A DNA stretch of 64,000 nucleotides from Perognathus longimembris pacificus (lineage: Eukaryota > Chordata > Mammalia > Rodentia > Heteromyidae), in the NCBI RefSeq assembly GCF_023159225.1, contig NC_063188.1, forward strand, positions 29,695,626 to 29,759,625. Reading direction: 5' to 3'. The notes under the pieces are model-generated. The model worked only from the letters and a program-made list of their open reading frames with translations, did no database searches and was not told the DNA's origin. The position numbers and the translations under genes are program-made. Shown here piece by piece: positions 11,883 through 23,606 of the stretch (its first letter is position 1; each line of letters begins with the position of its first letter).

Positions 11883-12083
11883 CTTTTTTTTTGCCAGTTC
11901 TGGGGCTTGGATTCAGGGCCTGAGCACTGGCCCTGGATTCTTTTTGCTCAAGGCTAACACTCTACCACTTGAGCCACAGCACCACTTTTGGCTGTTTTCT
12001 GTATATATGGTGCTACGAAATTGAACCCAGGGCTTCATGTATACGAGGCAAGCACTCTTGCCACTAGGCCATATCCCCAGCCC
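11883..12083 (-). mobile_element. IDL-Geo SINE, antisense
   Basis: T-rich left end, then GCCAGTTCTGGGGCTTGGAT and the Geo and IDL monomers reversed, ending CCATATCCCCAGCCC. The target duplication CCAAGTGGATTCTT flanks it at 11873-11886 and 12085-12098 (its last T bases overlap the element's T run). Confidence 0.92.
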
Positions 12084-12099
12084 CCAAGTGGATTCTTGA

Positions 12100-13210
12100 C
12101 GGCAGTGACTGTTTTTGGTTTAACAACGCCTGGTATCAAAGTTTATCTGGTATTGAGTTATAGTCTTGGAAGCAATTTGAGATGGGACAGCCATTAGATG
12201 AGGTAAGGCATAATCCTCACCTCACAGCACTGAGCTGGGGGCAGCTATAGTGTATCATCACAGAATGCTCTGGAGTCTGGACCAGAAAGACATATCCGTT
12301 TGGCATCTACCCCTTCATTTATCAGTGTGTTTTCTGGCTCCATCCCCAAAGTGAACAAGGTGCTCTCAAAAGCCTTGGAAGTGAGAAGATATATCCCTAT
12401 GTGGTCAGGGGAAAGTGCACCATCCTCATTTCTTGGAAAGAGCTCTCAAAAAGACACTATTACTCCTGTGGCCCTAGATGATTCCACATGTCTCAGCAAC
12501 TCCCTGAATGTTCCCATCTTCATAGCAATACTTCTAGGATGTCTCATTGTTAACTCTATTATTTAATCTTTTTAACTGTGTGACTTCTCATTGTGTCTCA
12601 TCTTTGGAAATATTTCTGAATCTTACTATACTTGCCATGTTCTCCCAACAAGAAACTGGGACATTGGGACTCTTGCCAGAAAGCATCAGCAGAAAGTGAA
12701 CATGAGGCACTTGCTTTTTGGACAGTTATCTGTCTACCATCTTCCACCTGCCTGTCAGTGGTCTTTGTATACATGTGTAGACCTGTGTTTCTCTCTGGTA
12801 TCCAGTGCATTCCCTGTCCTCCATAGTCCAGGTGCATCTTTCTGGCTCTCACCTGTGTTAGGGTGACTTGGCAGCTTATTTGTGGTATGTCGTTGGCACT
12901 AGTGTTATTGGCAGCCATAGATGCATTGCTTTCTGCTCATCCCCATACAGTGGAGTGAAACACATTTGCCTTCAATGCACAGTCCAGGACTACATAGAGA
13001 CTTCTGGAAGGTGCTGGCCTGTATAGTCTTGTCTTCACTACCTCAAGGTAACTCCACAGTATAACATTTTAATTTTGTCAGTTTATCCATATTCACAGGC
13101 GCACAGTATTCCCTTAATGACACAGATAAGTCTTCTGTTTGGGTCGTTAGTACTCATGCCAAATATTCAGTATTGACTCCATCCTTATCTTTGTTCCTTT
13201 TCTCTTACAG
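12100..13210. other. Unclassified DNA, no feature secured
   Basis: A 106-codon minus frame at 12598-12918 and overlapping plus frames are open, but none shows a domain I recognise. Overlapping openings on both strands argue for chance or for a decayed element. Confidence 0.4.
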
Positions 13211-13214
13211 GTTC

Positions 13215-13430
13215 TCAGCTTCCTGGCTGCTATGACATAGTTTTCCTCCAATCTTCTGACTCCATTATGCTTTTCCCTGGCCACAGTCTTGAGGCTGGTA
13301 AATTTACAAAGAAAAGATTTATTTTGGTTCATGTTTCTGGAGGTGTAAGATCCAGGGGACAAATCTGGTGATGGCTTCTTGTTTGAAGAATCTTGAGGGG
13401 GCCTAGTACATCACAGGAAGAGAAACTGGA
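13215..13430 (+). mobile_element. ERVL-MaLR-type LTR fragment
   Basis: The block GTAAATTTACAAAGAAAAGA, TTTATTTTGGTTCATGTTTC, TGGAGGTGTAAGATCCAGGG is the 5' part of MaLR-type LTRs. Same orientation as the 10397 remnant. With about 2.5 kb between them they could be two ends of one decayed element, but I cannot show that. Confidence 0.6.
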
Positions 13431-14109
13431 TGTGTATGTCTGAATGTCTGAATGACTTTAATGTATTTTTTGAATGGATGCCCAAATGAAAAAAATGAAA
13501 TGAAATATATGTTTTGCATTTTAAGCCAGGATCTACACTAAAATACTATTTCTTTTTGAGGAACAAATATAATATATGGTGGAGTTAGACATGTGTAGAA
13601 AACTGTCTTAAGGGATTCGCACTGAAATAATGGTGATTTTTTTGAGTGAATTATATATCTTTTAACATTCCATTTTAAGGAATAAATTCATATGCTCTAT
13701 TGAGACTTCATGAATTGTACAGAAAATAAGTACTCAATACCTTTCTAACACATTTCTATCCACTCACAGATGTTATTTTTCATCACTCTAAAGATTGTGT
13801 CTGAGTTTAAATGCAATTCATATATTACATACTCTTTAACTGGGCATACCCATAGTGAAAAAGTTCAGATTACTAAGGTCTGAACAACCTGAGATTTCCA
13901 TATTCAGCCAATGATCATCTATATAGAGGACAATTTTACATGATTTAGTCATTATTTGAAGTGTGACAAGATATTGTGATTCAAAATATATGTAGAAAAC
14001 CCTAATTAACAGGTCAGTCCATAAATATTCATTGTTTTTCTATATGCTTACCACCCCTATTCCTGTCTCTGAAAAGCAACTGTAATGCAATAAAAAGAAC
14101 ACTAGACAA
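13431..14109. other. AT-rich DNA, no feature recognised
   Basis: No gene or repeat recognised. Confidence 0.5.
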
Positions 14110-14560
14110 GAAGATTATTTTTAAAAACTTTATTGATATCTACTTGAATTTAAACAGTGTTTATATTTAAAATGTAAGATGTGAAAACACATCACAATTA
14201 CTACAGCAACTATTTAAATCATTTTGAAGAGATTCCTTGTGCATCTTTGTAATCAATCACCCCTGTAACTACCATTTCCAAGCAACTACTGACCTACTTT
14301 CTCTCACTATAAGGTTGTGTTGTATTTCTTAGAATTATGTATAAATGAAATGATAAGTCCATATTCTTTAATGTCTGGCTTCATTCACATACCACAATTG
14401 TTTTGAATCAGTCTGTGATATTTTCAGGGTCATGAGTTCATTCATTTTTATTGATCATTTATATAATATAAACTCATACTCATAATTTTATATATTTTGA
14501 CCCTTGCATATAAAAACACTTAAATGTTATTGATATCACAGTTGGAGACAAATTTATTTC
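14110..14560 (-). mobile_element. Old L1M-type fragment, antisense
   Basis: Contains AACTTTATTGATATC at the left, TTGTGCATCTTTGTAATCAA, CTGACCTACTTTCTCTCAC, GTATAAATGAAATGATAAGT and TGGCTTCATTCACATACCAC. This is the conserved block order of antisense mammalian-wide L1, in parallel with 3240-3710. Confidence 0.6.
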
Positions 14561-14619
14561 AGGATGCGTCATACCTCGAGTTTCACCCAAATCTGATTTG
14601 CAAAAGATTGTGATGTTGA

Positions 14620-14740
14620 GATTTTTTAATTATTATTTTAAGTACAAAAGTGGTGCCATTTAACAAAGCAGTTTATGAATACAATATATCCTGATCAATG
14701 TTACCCCTTTCAACATTCCATTGCAATTTTTGAATTGAAA
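14620..14740 (-). mobile_element. L1 3'-end fragment, antisense
   Basis: Reverse complement of the 7700-7840 repeat, sharing the TTTAACAAAGCAGTTTATGA and CCTGATCAATGTTACCCCTT blocks. Confidence 0.5.
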
Positions 14741-15070
14741 GTGGGATCAGTTAAGAATTTTAAGGCTCCTGAAGTAAGTGTATTTGAGAACTGGTAGGGA
14801 AGAAAAGGCAGATGCTGTTGTCTGTATGCCCAGTTCAAAATTCATAAAATCCAATAGTATTAAGGTAGGAAGCCTTTAGAAATTAAGCCAGGGAAGAGTT
14901 TTATCCTCTTGAATGGGATTGTGAAAGATATTTTGATATAGCATCACAAATGGACTGAGACAACAGATTTAACTTCTTTTTCAAAGCAAAAGGTTCTGGA
15001 TAATAATCACACAACAAAAATCAATGTACTTCACATTACTAGTCTTTATGCTTAAAATGTTCATGATGTG

Positions 15071-15262
15071 GGCTGGGAATATGGCCAAGTGGTACAGCAC
15101 TTGCCTCATATACATGAAGCCCTGGGTTCAATTCCTCAACACCACATATATAGAAGAATCCAGAAGTGATGCTATGGCTCAAGTGGTAGAGTGCTAGCCT
15201 TGAGAAAAACAAGCCACGGACAGTGCTCATGCCCTGAGTTCAAGCCCCTGGACTGGCAAACA
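15071..15262 (+). mobile_element. IDL-Geo SINE, sense
   Basis: GGCTGGGAATATGGCCAAGT left monomer and GCTATGGCTCAAGTGGTAGA right monomer with B boxes GGGTTCAATTCC and GAGTTCAAGCCCC. An imperfect target duplication (AAAATGTTCATGATGT / AAAATGTTAATGATGT) flanks it at about 15054 and 15272. Confidence 0.9.
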
Positions 15263-15377
15263 AAAAGAAGAAAATGTTAATGATGTATTTGACCATATAT
15301 ATAGTCTACCATAGCAAACATAATCTGTAAAATGTACTAAACAACATAGGGATAAAATCAGCATAGCTTTTTAAAGC

Positions 15378-15530
15378 TTCTTTTTGGTAGATGCAATGGT
15401 ACACTGTCACTTGAGGGGCTAAGACAGTGAGACTGTTTCAACATATGAATTAACAGAAGCACTGGAGATGCAACTCAATAGGAGAATGCTTGTCTAGTAT
15501 GAGCAAGATTTTGTATTCAATCTGTATAGA
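15378..15530 (+). mobile_element. B1-ID-type SINE remnant
   Basis: B1-like left part (TTGAGGGGCTAAGACAGTGA) followed by an ID-like part (GGAGATGCAACTCAATAGGA to GATTTTGTATTCAATCTG). Strongly diverged. Confidence 0.5.
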
Positions 15531-15549
15531 AGGAAAAAAAGAAAGGTAT

Positions 15550-16356
15550 ACTTTTATGGATGTATTTCAGTATTCTAGATTTTCTACTAATGATCTTCAT
15601 TTTGTCCTTCCATCAATATTATTATCTTTGAACAGTGTGGCTATATCTAAATAACCTGTGACTTTTTTTCCTGTGATTGAGTTGAATCTATAGATTGTTT
15701 TTCATAAAATTCATATTTAACAAGATGGAGTCTTTAGATCTACAAACACAATTTATCTAGGTATTCCATAACTTGTACTCATCCGAGTTAACAGTGTTCT
15801 GTATGCTTATGCCATTCAATTTGCACCTAAATTACTCCTATTGTATGAACCATGACAAATGGTATTGATGGTTTAATGATTGATTTTCAATTGTTCAGGG
15901 ACATAGTTTCAGATGAGAAAGCCACAGATGCTAGGATCTTTGCTCTGTGCACACTGTGTGTTTTTCCTTGGCTGCTTTCACTGATTTTAAATTTCCCTGG
16001 TTTTCAGCAGTCTGATCATGATGTATCTAAGCATGTTTTTCTCTAACTTCTGTTTTATGTTCACTGAACTTCTTGAATATGTTAATGTTTTACCAAATAT
16101 AGAAAGTTTGCAGTTATCATTCCTTAAAATATTTCCTCTTCTTTTGGAACTCTGAATTCGCTGTTAGATTCTGATACTGTCTCACACATCCCTGAAGCTT
16201 TTTTGATTGAATTCAAAATTCTAACTTATTTTAGTGTTCTTCAGAGTACAAAATATTTACTGATATATTTTGAAAAAACACTGGCTGTTTCCTCCTCTAC
16301 CTTATTTTGAAAAAACACTGGCTGTTTCATCTTCTATCTTTAGTTTGCTGTTGAAC
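15550..16356 (-). mobile_element. Old L1M-type element, antisense, left part
   Basis: The blocks GTTTTCAGCAGTCTGATCAT, GATGTATCTAAGCATG, CTTCTTGAATATGTTAATGT and CTCACACATCCCTGAAGCTT follow the order of antisense mammalian L1M. A 37-bp direct duplication (16271-16307, 16308-16344) lies at its right end. It is interrupted at 16357 by a solo LTR. Confidence 0.65.
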
Positions 16357-16872
16357 TGCCGGACTTCACTCTACTCTTCCCCATCCACATGGAGAGGGGT
16401 CCTGGGCTTATCTATCTCTTCGTGTGGGATCCATACTCACTCTCTCACGTCCCCCCGGCCAGTAGGGTTTAGATGGGGGAGCAGGGCCCCGGGTGGGCCT
16501 CGGTTCGCGTGTGGTCGTGAGAACCCCTTGCCCGCCAGCCCAAGGAAGACACGAGCGTGTGGGGTCTCCGAGACGTCTCTGGGACGATTCAAATTTTATT
16601 CAAATGAGGAGGCATAGATATACCCCGAAGGCGGGCACAGGAGAGGGACAACAGATTGGCCACGAGAGCTATCCGTCAAGTGACGTCAGGGGACTTCCCT
16701 TGTGGGCGGAGGCCCAGCCCCCCAAGGATTGGGTTTCTGGGGTTCCCCCCCCCATTGCACATGTGTTCGCCCCAGGAGCAGGGGGTTTCTCTTCCTGTTA
16801 AAGGCAGAAGAAGAGGGGAGGGGACAGGCCAAGGCCAGCTGTGGCCTCTTAAAGGCACAGCTGACCCCAACC
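16357..16872 (-). mobile_element. Solo LTR, class II (ERVK/IAP-like), antisense
   Basis: 516 bp of unusually GC-rich DNA, flanked by the 6-bp duplication TTGAAC (16351-16356 and 16873-16878). It starts TG on the plus strand and ends CC where CA is expected (one change). The minus strand shows LTR promoter order: a full CRE octamer TGACGTCA (16681-16688), a TATATCTA box (about 16615-16622) and the polyadenylation signal AATAAA (16595-16600). A 6-bp duplication and this layout suit class II elements. No internal region remains, so it is a recombination product. Confidence 0.85.
16595..16688 (-). promoter_or_regulatory. LTR promoter core: CRE, TATA box, poly(A) signal
   Basis: On the minus strand the order is TGACGTCA, then TATATCTA about 60 bp downstream, then AATAAA about 15 bp further. 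This is the U3/R arrangement of a retroviral LTR. The intact palindromic CRE is notable because the related LTR at 32288 has lost its CpG. Confidence 0.7.
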
Positions 16873-17246
16873 TTGAACCTATATGGAAAATTATTTATTT
16901 CCCATTTCATGGGAGGGGGTTATTTTTAGATGGATCTGAAGTTTTAATTCAGAGCTTTATGCTTGCTAGGCAGGGCCTCTGACCACAGCCATAGCAACTA
17001 TCTCAATCTTACCATGGCCAGAAGTCTTGTGAAGCAGAAAGCCTTGACTCAGTTCTGTCATTTCACTCTATTACCATCCTACCTTATTTCTTTTTTAGCA
17101 TTTCAAAACAGCAGTGGGCCATTTTCATTCATATACTTTATGATATACTTCAATCATATTAGCCCCCATCACTCAGAACTTTGTTTCCTCGTATTCACTG
17201 ACTTCTGCTAATAGTCTTCCTTTTGCAATCATGACATATAATTAAT
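16873..17246. other. Flank right of the solo LTR, no gene
   Basis: Probably continues the old L1-bearing sequence interrupted by the LTR. I recognise no further feature up to the next SINE. Confidence 0.4.
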
Positions 17247-17248
17247 TG

Positions 17249-17445
17249 TTTTTTTGCCAGTCATGGGGCTTGAACTCAGGGCCTGAGCACAGACTGTCCC
17301 TGGCTTCTTTTTGCTCAAGGCTAGCACTCTGCCACTTGAGCAACAGCGCCACTTCTGGCTTTTTCTATGCTTTTTCTGAGGAATCGAACCCAGGGCTTCA
17401 TGTATATGAGGCAAGGACTCTATCACTAGGCCATATTACCAGCCC
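17249..17445 (-). mobile_element. IDL-Geo SINE, antisense
   Basis: Starts with a T run and GCCAGTCATGGGGCTTGAAC, ends ATTACCAGCCC. The target duplication ATAATTAATT flanks it (17238-17247, 17446-17455). Confidence 0.9.
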
Positions 17446-17559
17446 ATAATTAATTTTTCATCTAGATTCCACATATAACAAAAACGTGAGATATTAATCA
17501 TTCTGTGCTTGATTGATTTATCTTTACATGATGCTTTAATTCCATCCATTTTCTTTCTT

Positions 17560-18175
17560 TTTTCTAATTTAATTTTATTGTCAAAGTGAGATATAGAGGG
17601 GTTACAGTTACATACATAAGGTAGTGAGTACAGTTCTTGTTGAACATTATTACACCCTCCCTTATTTTTCTCCCACTATCCCTCCCCTGCACTGCCCCAA
17701 GTTGTAAAGTTCATTTTCCACATATTATCTTGTGAGTATTGTTGCATTGTTTTTCCCTTTGTCTTTTGTCTCGCAATCCATTTTCTTTCAAAGGACCTAA
17801 TTTCCTTCTTTGTGGCTGAATAATACTTCATAGTGTATATGTAAATTTTCTTTCTTCAGTCATCAGTTGGGCACTTAGGCTTGTTCCAAATTTTTGCTAC
17901 TGTATATAGTACTGCTATGATCATGAATATGCAGTGCCACTCCTCTATGTTGACTCACATTATTTTGGATATATTTGTAGGTATACTATAATACATTTCT
18001 ATGGTAAATCCATACTGGTTTCTATAGTGGCCATACTAATTTACATTTTCATCAACACTGTGTAAGTTTTCCTTCTCTGCCTTCTTTATCATTTTCTGTT
18101 GATTGTCTTGCTAATAGCTATTCTAACTTGGGTTGATACTGAATTTGCATGTCATTTTGATTTGTATTATGTGTA
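17560..18175 (-). mobile_element. L1 3' fragment (ORF2 end + 3'UTR), antisense
   Basis: The left end TTTTATTGTCAAAGTGAGAT, GGGGTTACAGTTACATACAT and the pyrimidine-rich block are the reversed 3'UTR. At about 17810-18060 the reversed ORF2 end follows (GTGGCTGAATAATACTTCAT, GTTGGGCACTTAGGCTTGTT). Frames are broken. Confidence 0.75.
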
Positions 18176-18930
18176 TGGCTAAGGAATGTTATAGTCTTGT
18201 AAACTATACAAGTCTATAGACTTGTAGGACTAGAGATGACTTTGCTGCATTCTTAGCTGGAGGCTCTGGGTCATAATCAGTTTCTAACTTCACCTGAGTT
18301 GCTGACAGAATTTAGTTAATTTTGGTTATATGACCGAGTTCCCATTTTCTTGCTAGCTGCAGAGTTGATCTCAGCCTTTGTAAGCTACCACATATGCTTG
18401 TACAAGATTTACTCTGTCTTCAAATCTAGCAACGGTTATTTCAAATCCTTCTTATGCTTTCAGTGTCCTTGACTTTTCTTCTCATCTTCACTCTTATCAT
18501 AAGTACTGTTGACCTATACTGACTCTGCCCCCACCTTTTAATATTAATTGTTTTAGATCCTTTGAGAGTGTAAAACATCCTAGAAAACTTTCTTAGTTTC
18601 TGTCTTTTTCCTTAGGGCTCTGTGAATACACCATGTCTTAGAAGTTTTTTCATGTGCTAGTCATAGATAAATATTGTGTACTTTAGATAATCTCTTTAGT
18701 TGAAGACCTGTATACTCAAACTGCTGCATAAAATGCCAAGCTCTTAACAACCACTTTACATTATCATTACCTAACCAAAATATGTTTTTCTCCAAATCTG
18801 GTTCTCATTATGGAAGGTTATTTTGTTTCTTATTCTTCATTTGTACATTTAAATTTCAATTTTTATTTCCATGAACAACAACGTAGTCATAATATAGACT
18901 TTTTAGTTTTAAATAAAGGTATGGCAGGTA
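18176..18930. other. Unique DNA, no feature recognised
   Basis: No gene or repeat identified. A short self-complementary segment (AAACTATACAAGTCTATAGA region, about 18199-18225) is the only local structure seen. Confidence 0.45.
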
Positions 18931-18944
18931 TAGGAAAGAGAAGT

Positions 18945-19060
18945 TTGGCTTTTTGTTTGTTTGAGGCAGTATCTCACTCATGTACTGGTTGCCCTCTAAG
19001 TATCCATCCTTCTTCCTCAGTCACTTAAGTGTTTTAGCATGTACCACGACACCTCTCATG
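18945..19060 (-). mobile_element. B1-like SINE, antisense
   Basis: TTTGAGGCAGTATCTCACTC, then CTTCCTCAGTCACTTAAGTG and TAGCATGTACCACGACACC follow antisense B1 order. Confidence 0.6.
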
Positions 19061-19084
19061 GAGATGTTTCAATAATTTTCACTC

Positions 19085-19295
19085 GGGGCTGGGAATATGG
19101 CTTAGTGTAGAGTGCTCACCTTGCATGCATGAAGCCCTGGGTTCGATTCCTCAGCACCAGATAAACAGAAAAAAAAACAGAAGTTGGCGTTGTGGCTCAA
19201 GTGGTAGAGTACTAGTTTTGAGCAAAAAGGAAGCCAGGGACAGTGCTCAGGCCTTGAGTCCAAGCCCCAGGACTGGCAAAAAATAAAATAAAAAT
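19085..19295 (+). mobile_element. IDL-Geo SINE, sense
   Basis: GGGGCTGGGAATATGGCTTA left monomer, GTTGTGGCTCAAGTGGTAGA right monomer, A/T-rich tail. The flanking ATTTTCACTC / ATTTTACTC pair is a plausible decayed target duplication. Confidence 0.9.
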
Positions 19296-19439
19296 TTTAC
19301 TCACCTTTTGCAGCAAGCTGGTGTATGGAGGAAATAATTCTTAATTGTGTTTTAGAGGGAACCTGCCAGTACTGCAGGTTCAAGGCTTCAAACTTTCTCA
19401 GCTTGCTTTTTAGCCTGACACTCTACCATTTGAACCTTG

Positions 19440-19650
19440 TTGATTATTTTACTTTATTGTTATTATAAACGTGATATACAGAGGGATTACAATTATATGA
19501 GTCAAGTAATGAATACATTTATTTACCTACAGTGTTTTTGTTCCTTCACTCTCTCCTGGTCCCTCCCTCTAGTGTCCACCCATGAGTTGTATAGTTCACT
19601 TTCATCAGGGTTCAGACACTGGAGTTCCAGTTTTTATGGTTCCTTAATGT
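19440..19650 (-). mobile_element. L1 3'UTR fragment, antisense
   Basis: TTTACTTTATTGTTATTATA, GATATACAGAGGGATTACAA and the CTCCTGGTCCCTCCCTCT block reproduce the reversed 3'UTR seen at 17560. Confidence 0.65.
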
Positions 19651-20774
19651 CATTAATCAAGGACACTAAAAAATTTGCAAATATTTTGTGTTACTTGGTA
19701 TAAATTTACACGTCTTTCCACTTTTGTTTTTTAATGAAAATTTTACATAAATTATACTGAAAAACAGTAATTTTTGCTGCCTTCATACTGAGACACAATG
19801 CATTTCATTATTATTCATCCTTCATAATTCTTTCTCACTGATTTTCCCAAGTAGCAAACTTATGATGACTTTGAAATAACAAAGTGCAGTTATGAAAAAA
19901 ATTCCTTTTGGGTGGTAGAGTCCTTGGGGAGTAGAGAGGTAAAGAAATGGGAGAAAGGGAGTGAGAAAGATTATTTTTATTATATTAGTAAAGCACATGC
20001 TGGCCCTGTCTTACATATATAGTATGTTACAAATTAAACATTTTGTTTTGTATCTCTATTACCATGTTAACAACCTAGACAATATTAAATCACACTTTTC
20101 CTAGTCCTAGAACCATTTGGTATCTCTGGGAACCAATAACAAGTGTCATGCCAAGACAGAAGCTACATATATTTAAAACATACTTAAGCACTCCGGAAAG
20201 ACACAATTAGTGATTGTACATTTTCAGAATTCATATAATACACACTGCCAGAATCCTAATTTAGACTGAAATAATGATTAAATATGCATGCCATGGTGAC
20301 ATTGAATTAAGAGTAAAAAGAGAATGTAATCAGAACCCTTAATTTATTTTACAATTAGGAAAACTGAGTGCTTGAGAGGTTAATGGACATGTACAAGGTT
20401 ATACAGCTACATCACTGATTTAGACTGAAAACTCATCTGCAACAGGACAACATTTTGGATTCTAATATATACTATGGTAGTGATTGCCACTGAAGCCATA
20501 AAATGATACATTTTCCTATTTTACCTTTATTTTATAAAATATAAAATAATCATGAATATATGTTTGTTGTGAGAACATCCAGTCTGCTGCTTTAGGTCAT
20601 AAGCATGAAATTGCATGTATTTATTTTGCTTTTTATCCCTGGGAAATTTAATTTCATTGATTCATCTATTCAGCAAGCATTTGAAAAATGTGTTCTTGAA
20701 GATGGAGGCCAAGGGTGATTTGACAAAGTAGGAGACAGGTTCCTCATTGCTAGTGAAGAGCTTTAAAAATGGTT
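19651..20774. other. AT-rich DNA with a possible MIR trace
   Basis: At 20335-20440 the text TTTTACAATTAGGAAAACTG and a TACAAGGTTATACAGCTAC segment recall a MIR 3' half. No other feature recognised. Confidence 0.4.
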
Positions 20775-20784
20775 GGAGCAATGT

Positions 20785-21485
20785 TTATTGCTGCACAATT
20801 CACAATAGCCAAAATATGGAAACAACCCAGATGCCCCTCCACAGATGAATGGATCCAAAAAATATGGTACCTATACACAATGGGATATTACATAGCAATT
20901 AGAAATGATGAAATATTGGTATTCACAGGGAAATGGTCAGAACTTGAACAAATAATGTTGAGCAAGACAAGCCTAGAACACAGAAAACAAAGGGGCATTT
21001 GTCTCCTTGATATATGACTGTTAAGGAGGGGGAAGGGGTAGACAGTAGAGACCAGGTCTGCGAAACCAAAAACTTCTTGTCAAATGGTATTTCCCACAGG
21101 TGTAGGTCAGCGACCCTACATTATGTATCCAAAACGAAACAACTACTCAAAATATAAACGTCAAAAATAGACCTCTCAGTGGATCACAATAGCTCAAAAT
21201 CTATGTATGTATGTTCATATAAGACTATTGTTGACATATTGTCTATTGTCAACATTACATTTAAAGCCCTAAGCGAATTTCCTTTGGCGTAGGCCACGTG
21301 GCTACTGTATATATTCTTGGTACATTGGGTATTGTATATATGTCTACCTGACCTAGGGAAGGGAAAGAAAAACAGGGTGTAAGATATCACAAGAAATGTA
21401 CACACTGCCCTACTATGTAACTGTACCCCTGTGCACAACACCTTGTCAAAAATTTTTGTTTAATTAATACATAAAGTATATAAAA
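20785..21485 (+). mobile_element. 5'-truncated young L1 (ORF2 C-terminus + 3'UTR)
   Basis: Closely similar to the 3' end of the full-length L1 at 49350-50040. The coding part gives the L1 ORF2 C-terminal block ([27 protein letters not shown]) to a stop at about 21017, then the same 3'UTR with GGCGTAGGCCACGTGGCTAC and an ATAAA-rich end. Same L1 subfamily. Truncation at the 5' end is typical of incomplete reverse transcription. Confidence 0.92.
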
Positions 21486-21489
21486 AAAA

Positions 21490-21600
21490 CTGAAAGTGGC
21501 ACTGTGGCTCAAATGGCAGAGTGCCAGCCTTGGGTACAAAGAGACTCAATGACAACACCCAGGCCCTGAGTTCAAGCTCCACAACTGACACAAAAACAAT
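21490..21600 (+). mobile_element. Stand-alone Geo monomer
   Basis: GAAAGTGGCACTGTGGCTCA, GGCAGAGTGCCAGCC and GAGTTCAAGCTCC are the A- and B-box parts of the right monomer, with no IDL or B1 partner. It sits directly after the L1 tail. Confidence 0.75.
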
Positions 21601-22470
21601 AGAGACAAAAAAAAGTAGAGAGAGAAACAACAAGTGACAGATGGAAAAAGCAAAGGAAGTGGAAAGTAGTTATTTTTAGAGAATGGAAACTAATTTTCCT
21701 TTGTCATCCTTTACTCTTCTTTCCTATAATGTCAGTTCATTGCTGAATGCCTTTTGAGGAGCAGACTGTACTTAGCCAGTGGCAGTAGTGGTCCTCATTT
21801 TATTTTCTTTCTCAAGGTGGGAGGGCCTCTTGCCCTAGTAATCGAGTGCCTCTTTGTGTGCCTGCAATGCCAGACAGTATTTTCATTTACTTCCTACGAC
21901 AAACTCCTGAGGCTGTTGTAATTTCCAGCATGCAAATGGTGAGTCAGGCCCAAAGACAAGGATTTGCTGCAGTCCTCTGAAGAGCAAGTGCCAGAGCCCA
22001 GGCACAAGCTCAGATTGTAGTGTGAGGCCAAGCTCTTCCCAGGTGAGCCATAATCTGCAGAAGTGTCTGAGGCCTTTTTTTTCCTGCTTTAGCAGAAGAA
22101 CACAGATCAGGCAATTGATCATGGGCACATATGCATTTGGCTCCTCATTCTAGAGGGCAAGGAAGTCTAAGGTCAAGGGATTATGTGTGGTTGGGGCCTT
22201 CATTTTGCATTCTAACCTGGACAGGAGAGTGAGAGATGGTGAGAGGGCACTGAACTTACTTTAATAACAATTCCACTGCTGTGATATAACAGTCTCTTCA
22301 TAAGTTAAGAGTTCTCCTAACACTGTTGTACCGGGCTGTTTCCAACACATGAACTTTGGGATACACATCAACCCCATAGAAGGAGGCACTGTAAGTGTTT
22401 TTTTTTTCTTTATTTCACTTTGGAAGAAAGCTGTCCACAGTGATGGTATAATCCTAACCTCCCCAGAGTT
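21601..22470. other. Unique DNA, no feature recognised
   Basis: An 81-codon minus frame (21883-22128) exists but shows no domain. Base composition is less AT-rich than its surroundings. Confidence 0.45.
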
Positions 22471-22474
22471 TGTA

Positions 22475-22650
22475 TTTTTTCCCCTCAAAGTTAGTACTCT
22501 ACCACCTGAGCCATAGCTCTATTTCTGCCTTTTTGCTGGTTAATTGGAGATAAGAGCCTCATGGATTTGTCTTTCTGGGCTGGCTTTGAACCATAATCAT
22601 GAGATTTTGGTCTCCTAAGTAGCTAGGATTACAGGTGAGCCACTGGTACA
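22475..22650 (-). mobile_element. B1-Geo composite SINE, antisense
   Basis: Reversed Geo part (TAGTACTCTACCACCTGAGC) is followed by reversed B1-like part (GGGCTGGCTTTGAACCATAA, TAGCTAGGATTACAGGTGAG). The two monomers are joined in fixed order. Confidence 0.7.
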
Positions 22651-23254
22651 TGAGTTGAGTCTTACCTTCTTTTGGAGTGATGTCTTTTTGCAAGAATTCC
22701 CTTGTGTTCTTTTTCCCTAAGCCTGAGATTGATATTGACCTGGAAAAGAAGTAGCCTTTTCGGGCTTTGTGTAAGAGCTCTGGGCAGATCCAGTAAAAGT
22801 TGTGCAAGTGTTACTATTGTCAGTGGACTCTCTTGATGTAGATCTGAAGCTAGAACTCAGAAGAAAGTAAAAATAAATGACTCTGGCATAAGATGGTACA
22901 CTAGCTCTATTTAGGCATTCATCATTGGTTTCACTCCAACTACCTCTCTTACTTTACTGTTGATGAACACTGAAAAGCTGTTGGTTTGAGAATTTTTTAA
23001 ACTGGTTTTCCACTCGTGAGCCTACAACTTCTGAGAGTAGCCTTAAAGACAGTTTTAGGAAGGTCTGCAGTTCAAATCCATTTTCCTTATAATAGATACT
23101 TTGATGCTTTTGGCCTCTACCTATATGGACATTTTCCCCAGTGATGCAAGAATAGCAGATAAAACTTTAGGCACATAAATCAGACCCAAAACCGCACAGT
23201 GATCAGTATATTTTTCATTACCAAATCAGTCCCTCTACTTTTGTTTGGCTTTTT
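22651..23254. other. Unique DNA, no feature recognised
   Basis: No gene or repeat recognised. Confidence 0.45.
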
Positions 23255-23405
23255 CTATTCAAGTTTGGTATTGTAGCACTTGAACCACAACTCTACTTCC
23301 AGTTTTTTGCTGGATAATTGGATTTATCTATTGGGCTGGCTTCTCTCCTCCGGAGATCTCAGCCTTCTGAACAACTAGGATTACAGACATGAGCCACCAA
23401 CACTC
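23255..23405 (-). mobile_element. B1-Geo composite SINE, antisense
   Basis: GTAGCACTTGAACCACAACT (Geo) followed by TTGGGCTGGCTTCTCTCCTC and ACTAGGATTACAGACATGAG (B1-like), the same architecture as 22475-22650. Confidence 0.7.
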
Positions 23406-23606
23406 AGGCATATCCTCAATGGTTTTAGAGACTATAGCTATGTCATAGGACTGAAAGTTTGGGAAATTCTTTATTATTTTTCCTCCCTCTCTGCAAAACT
23501 CCTGCCATTTAGTGAACATCAGGGAGAAGGAACTAATAAATATCTGTACAATATTGATTATATTGATGACATTGAGGTGATGCAGATAGCAGACATAATG
23601 AAGCCA

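Noticed and set aside
12598..12918. 106-codon minus frame as a gene or retroviral fragment
   Set aside because: No recognisable catalytic or structural motif. Overlapping plus frames are open too.
10397..13430. A single MaLR element with both LTRs and internal region
   Set aside because: Spacing and orientation would permit it, but the two LTR pieces do not visibly correspond part for part and no internal landmark was found.
16270..16982. Several overlapping 75-115-codon frames as host genes
   Set aside because: High GC in the solo LTR suppresses stop codons in all frames. LTR ends and the target duplication explain the region.
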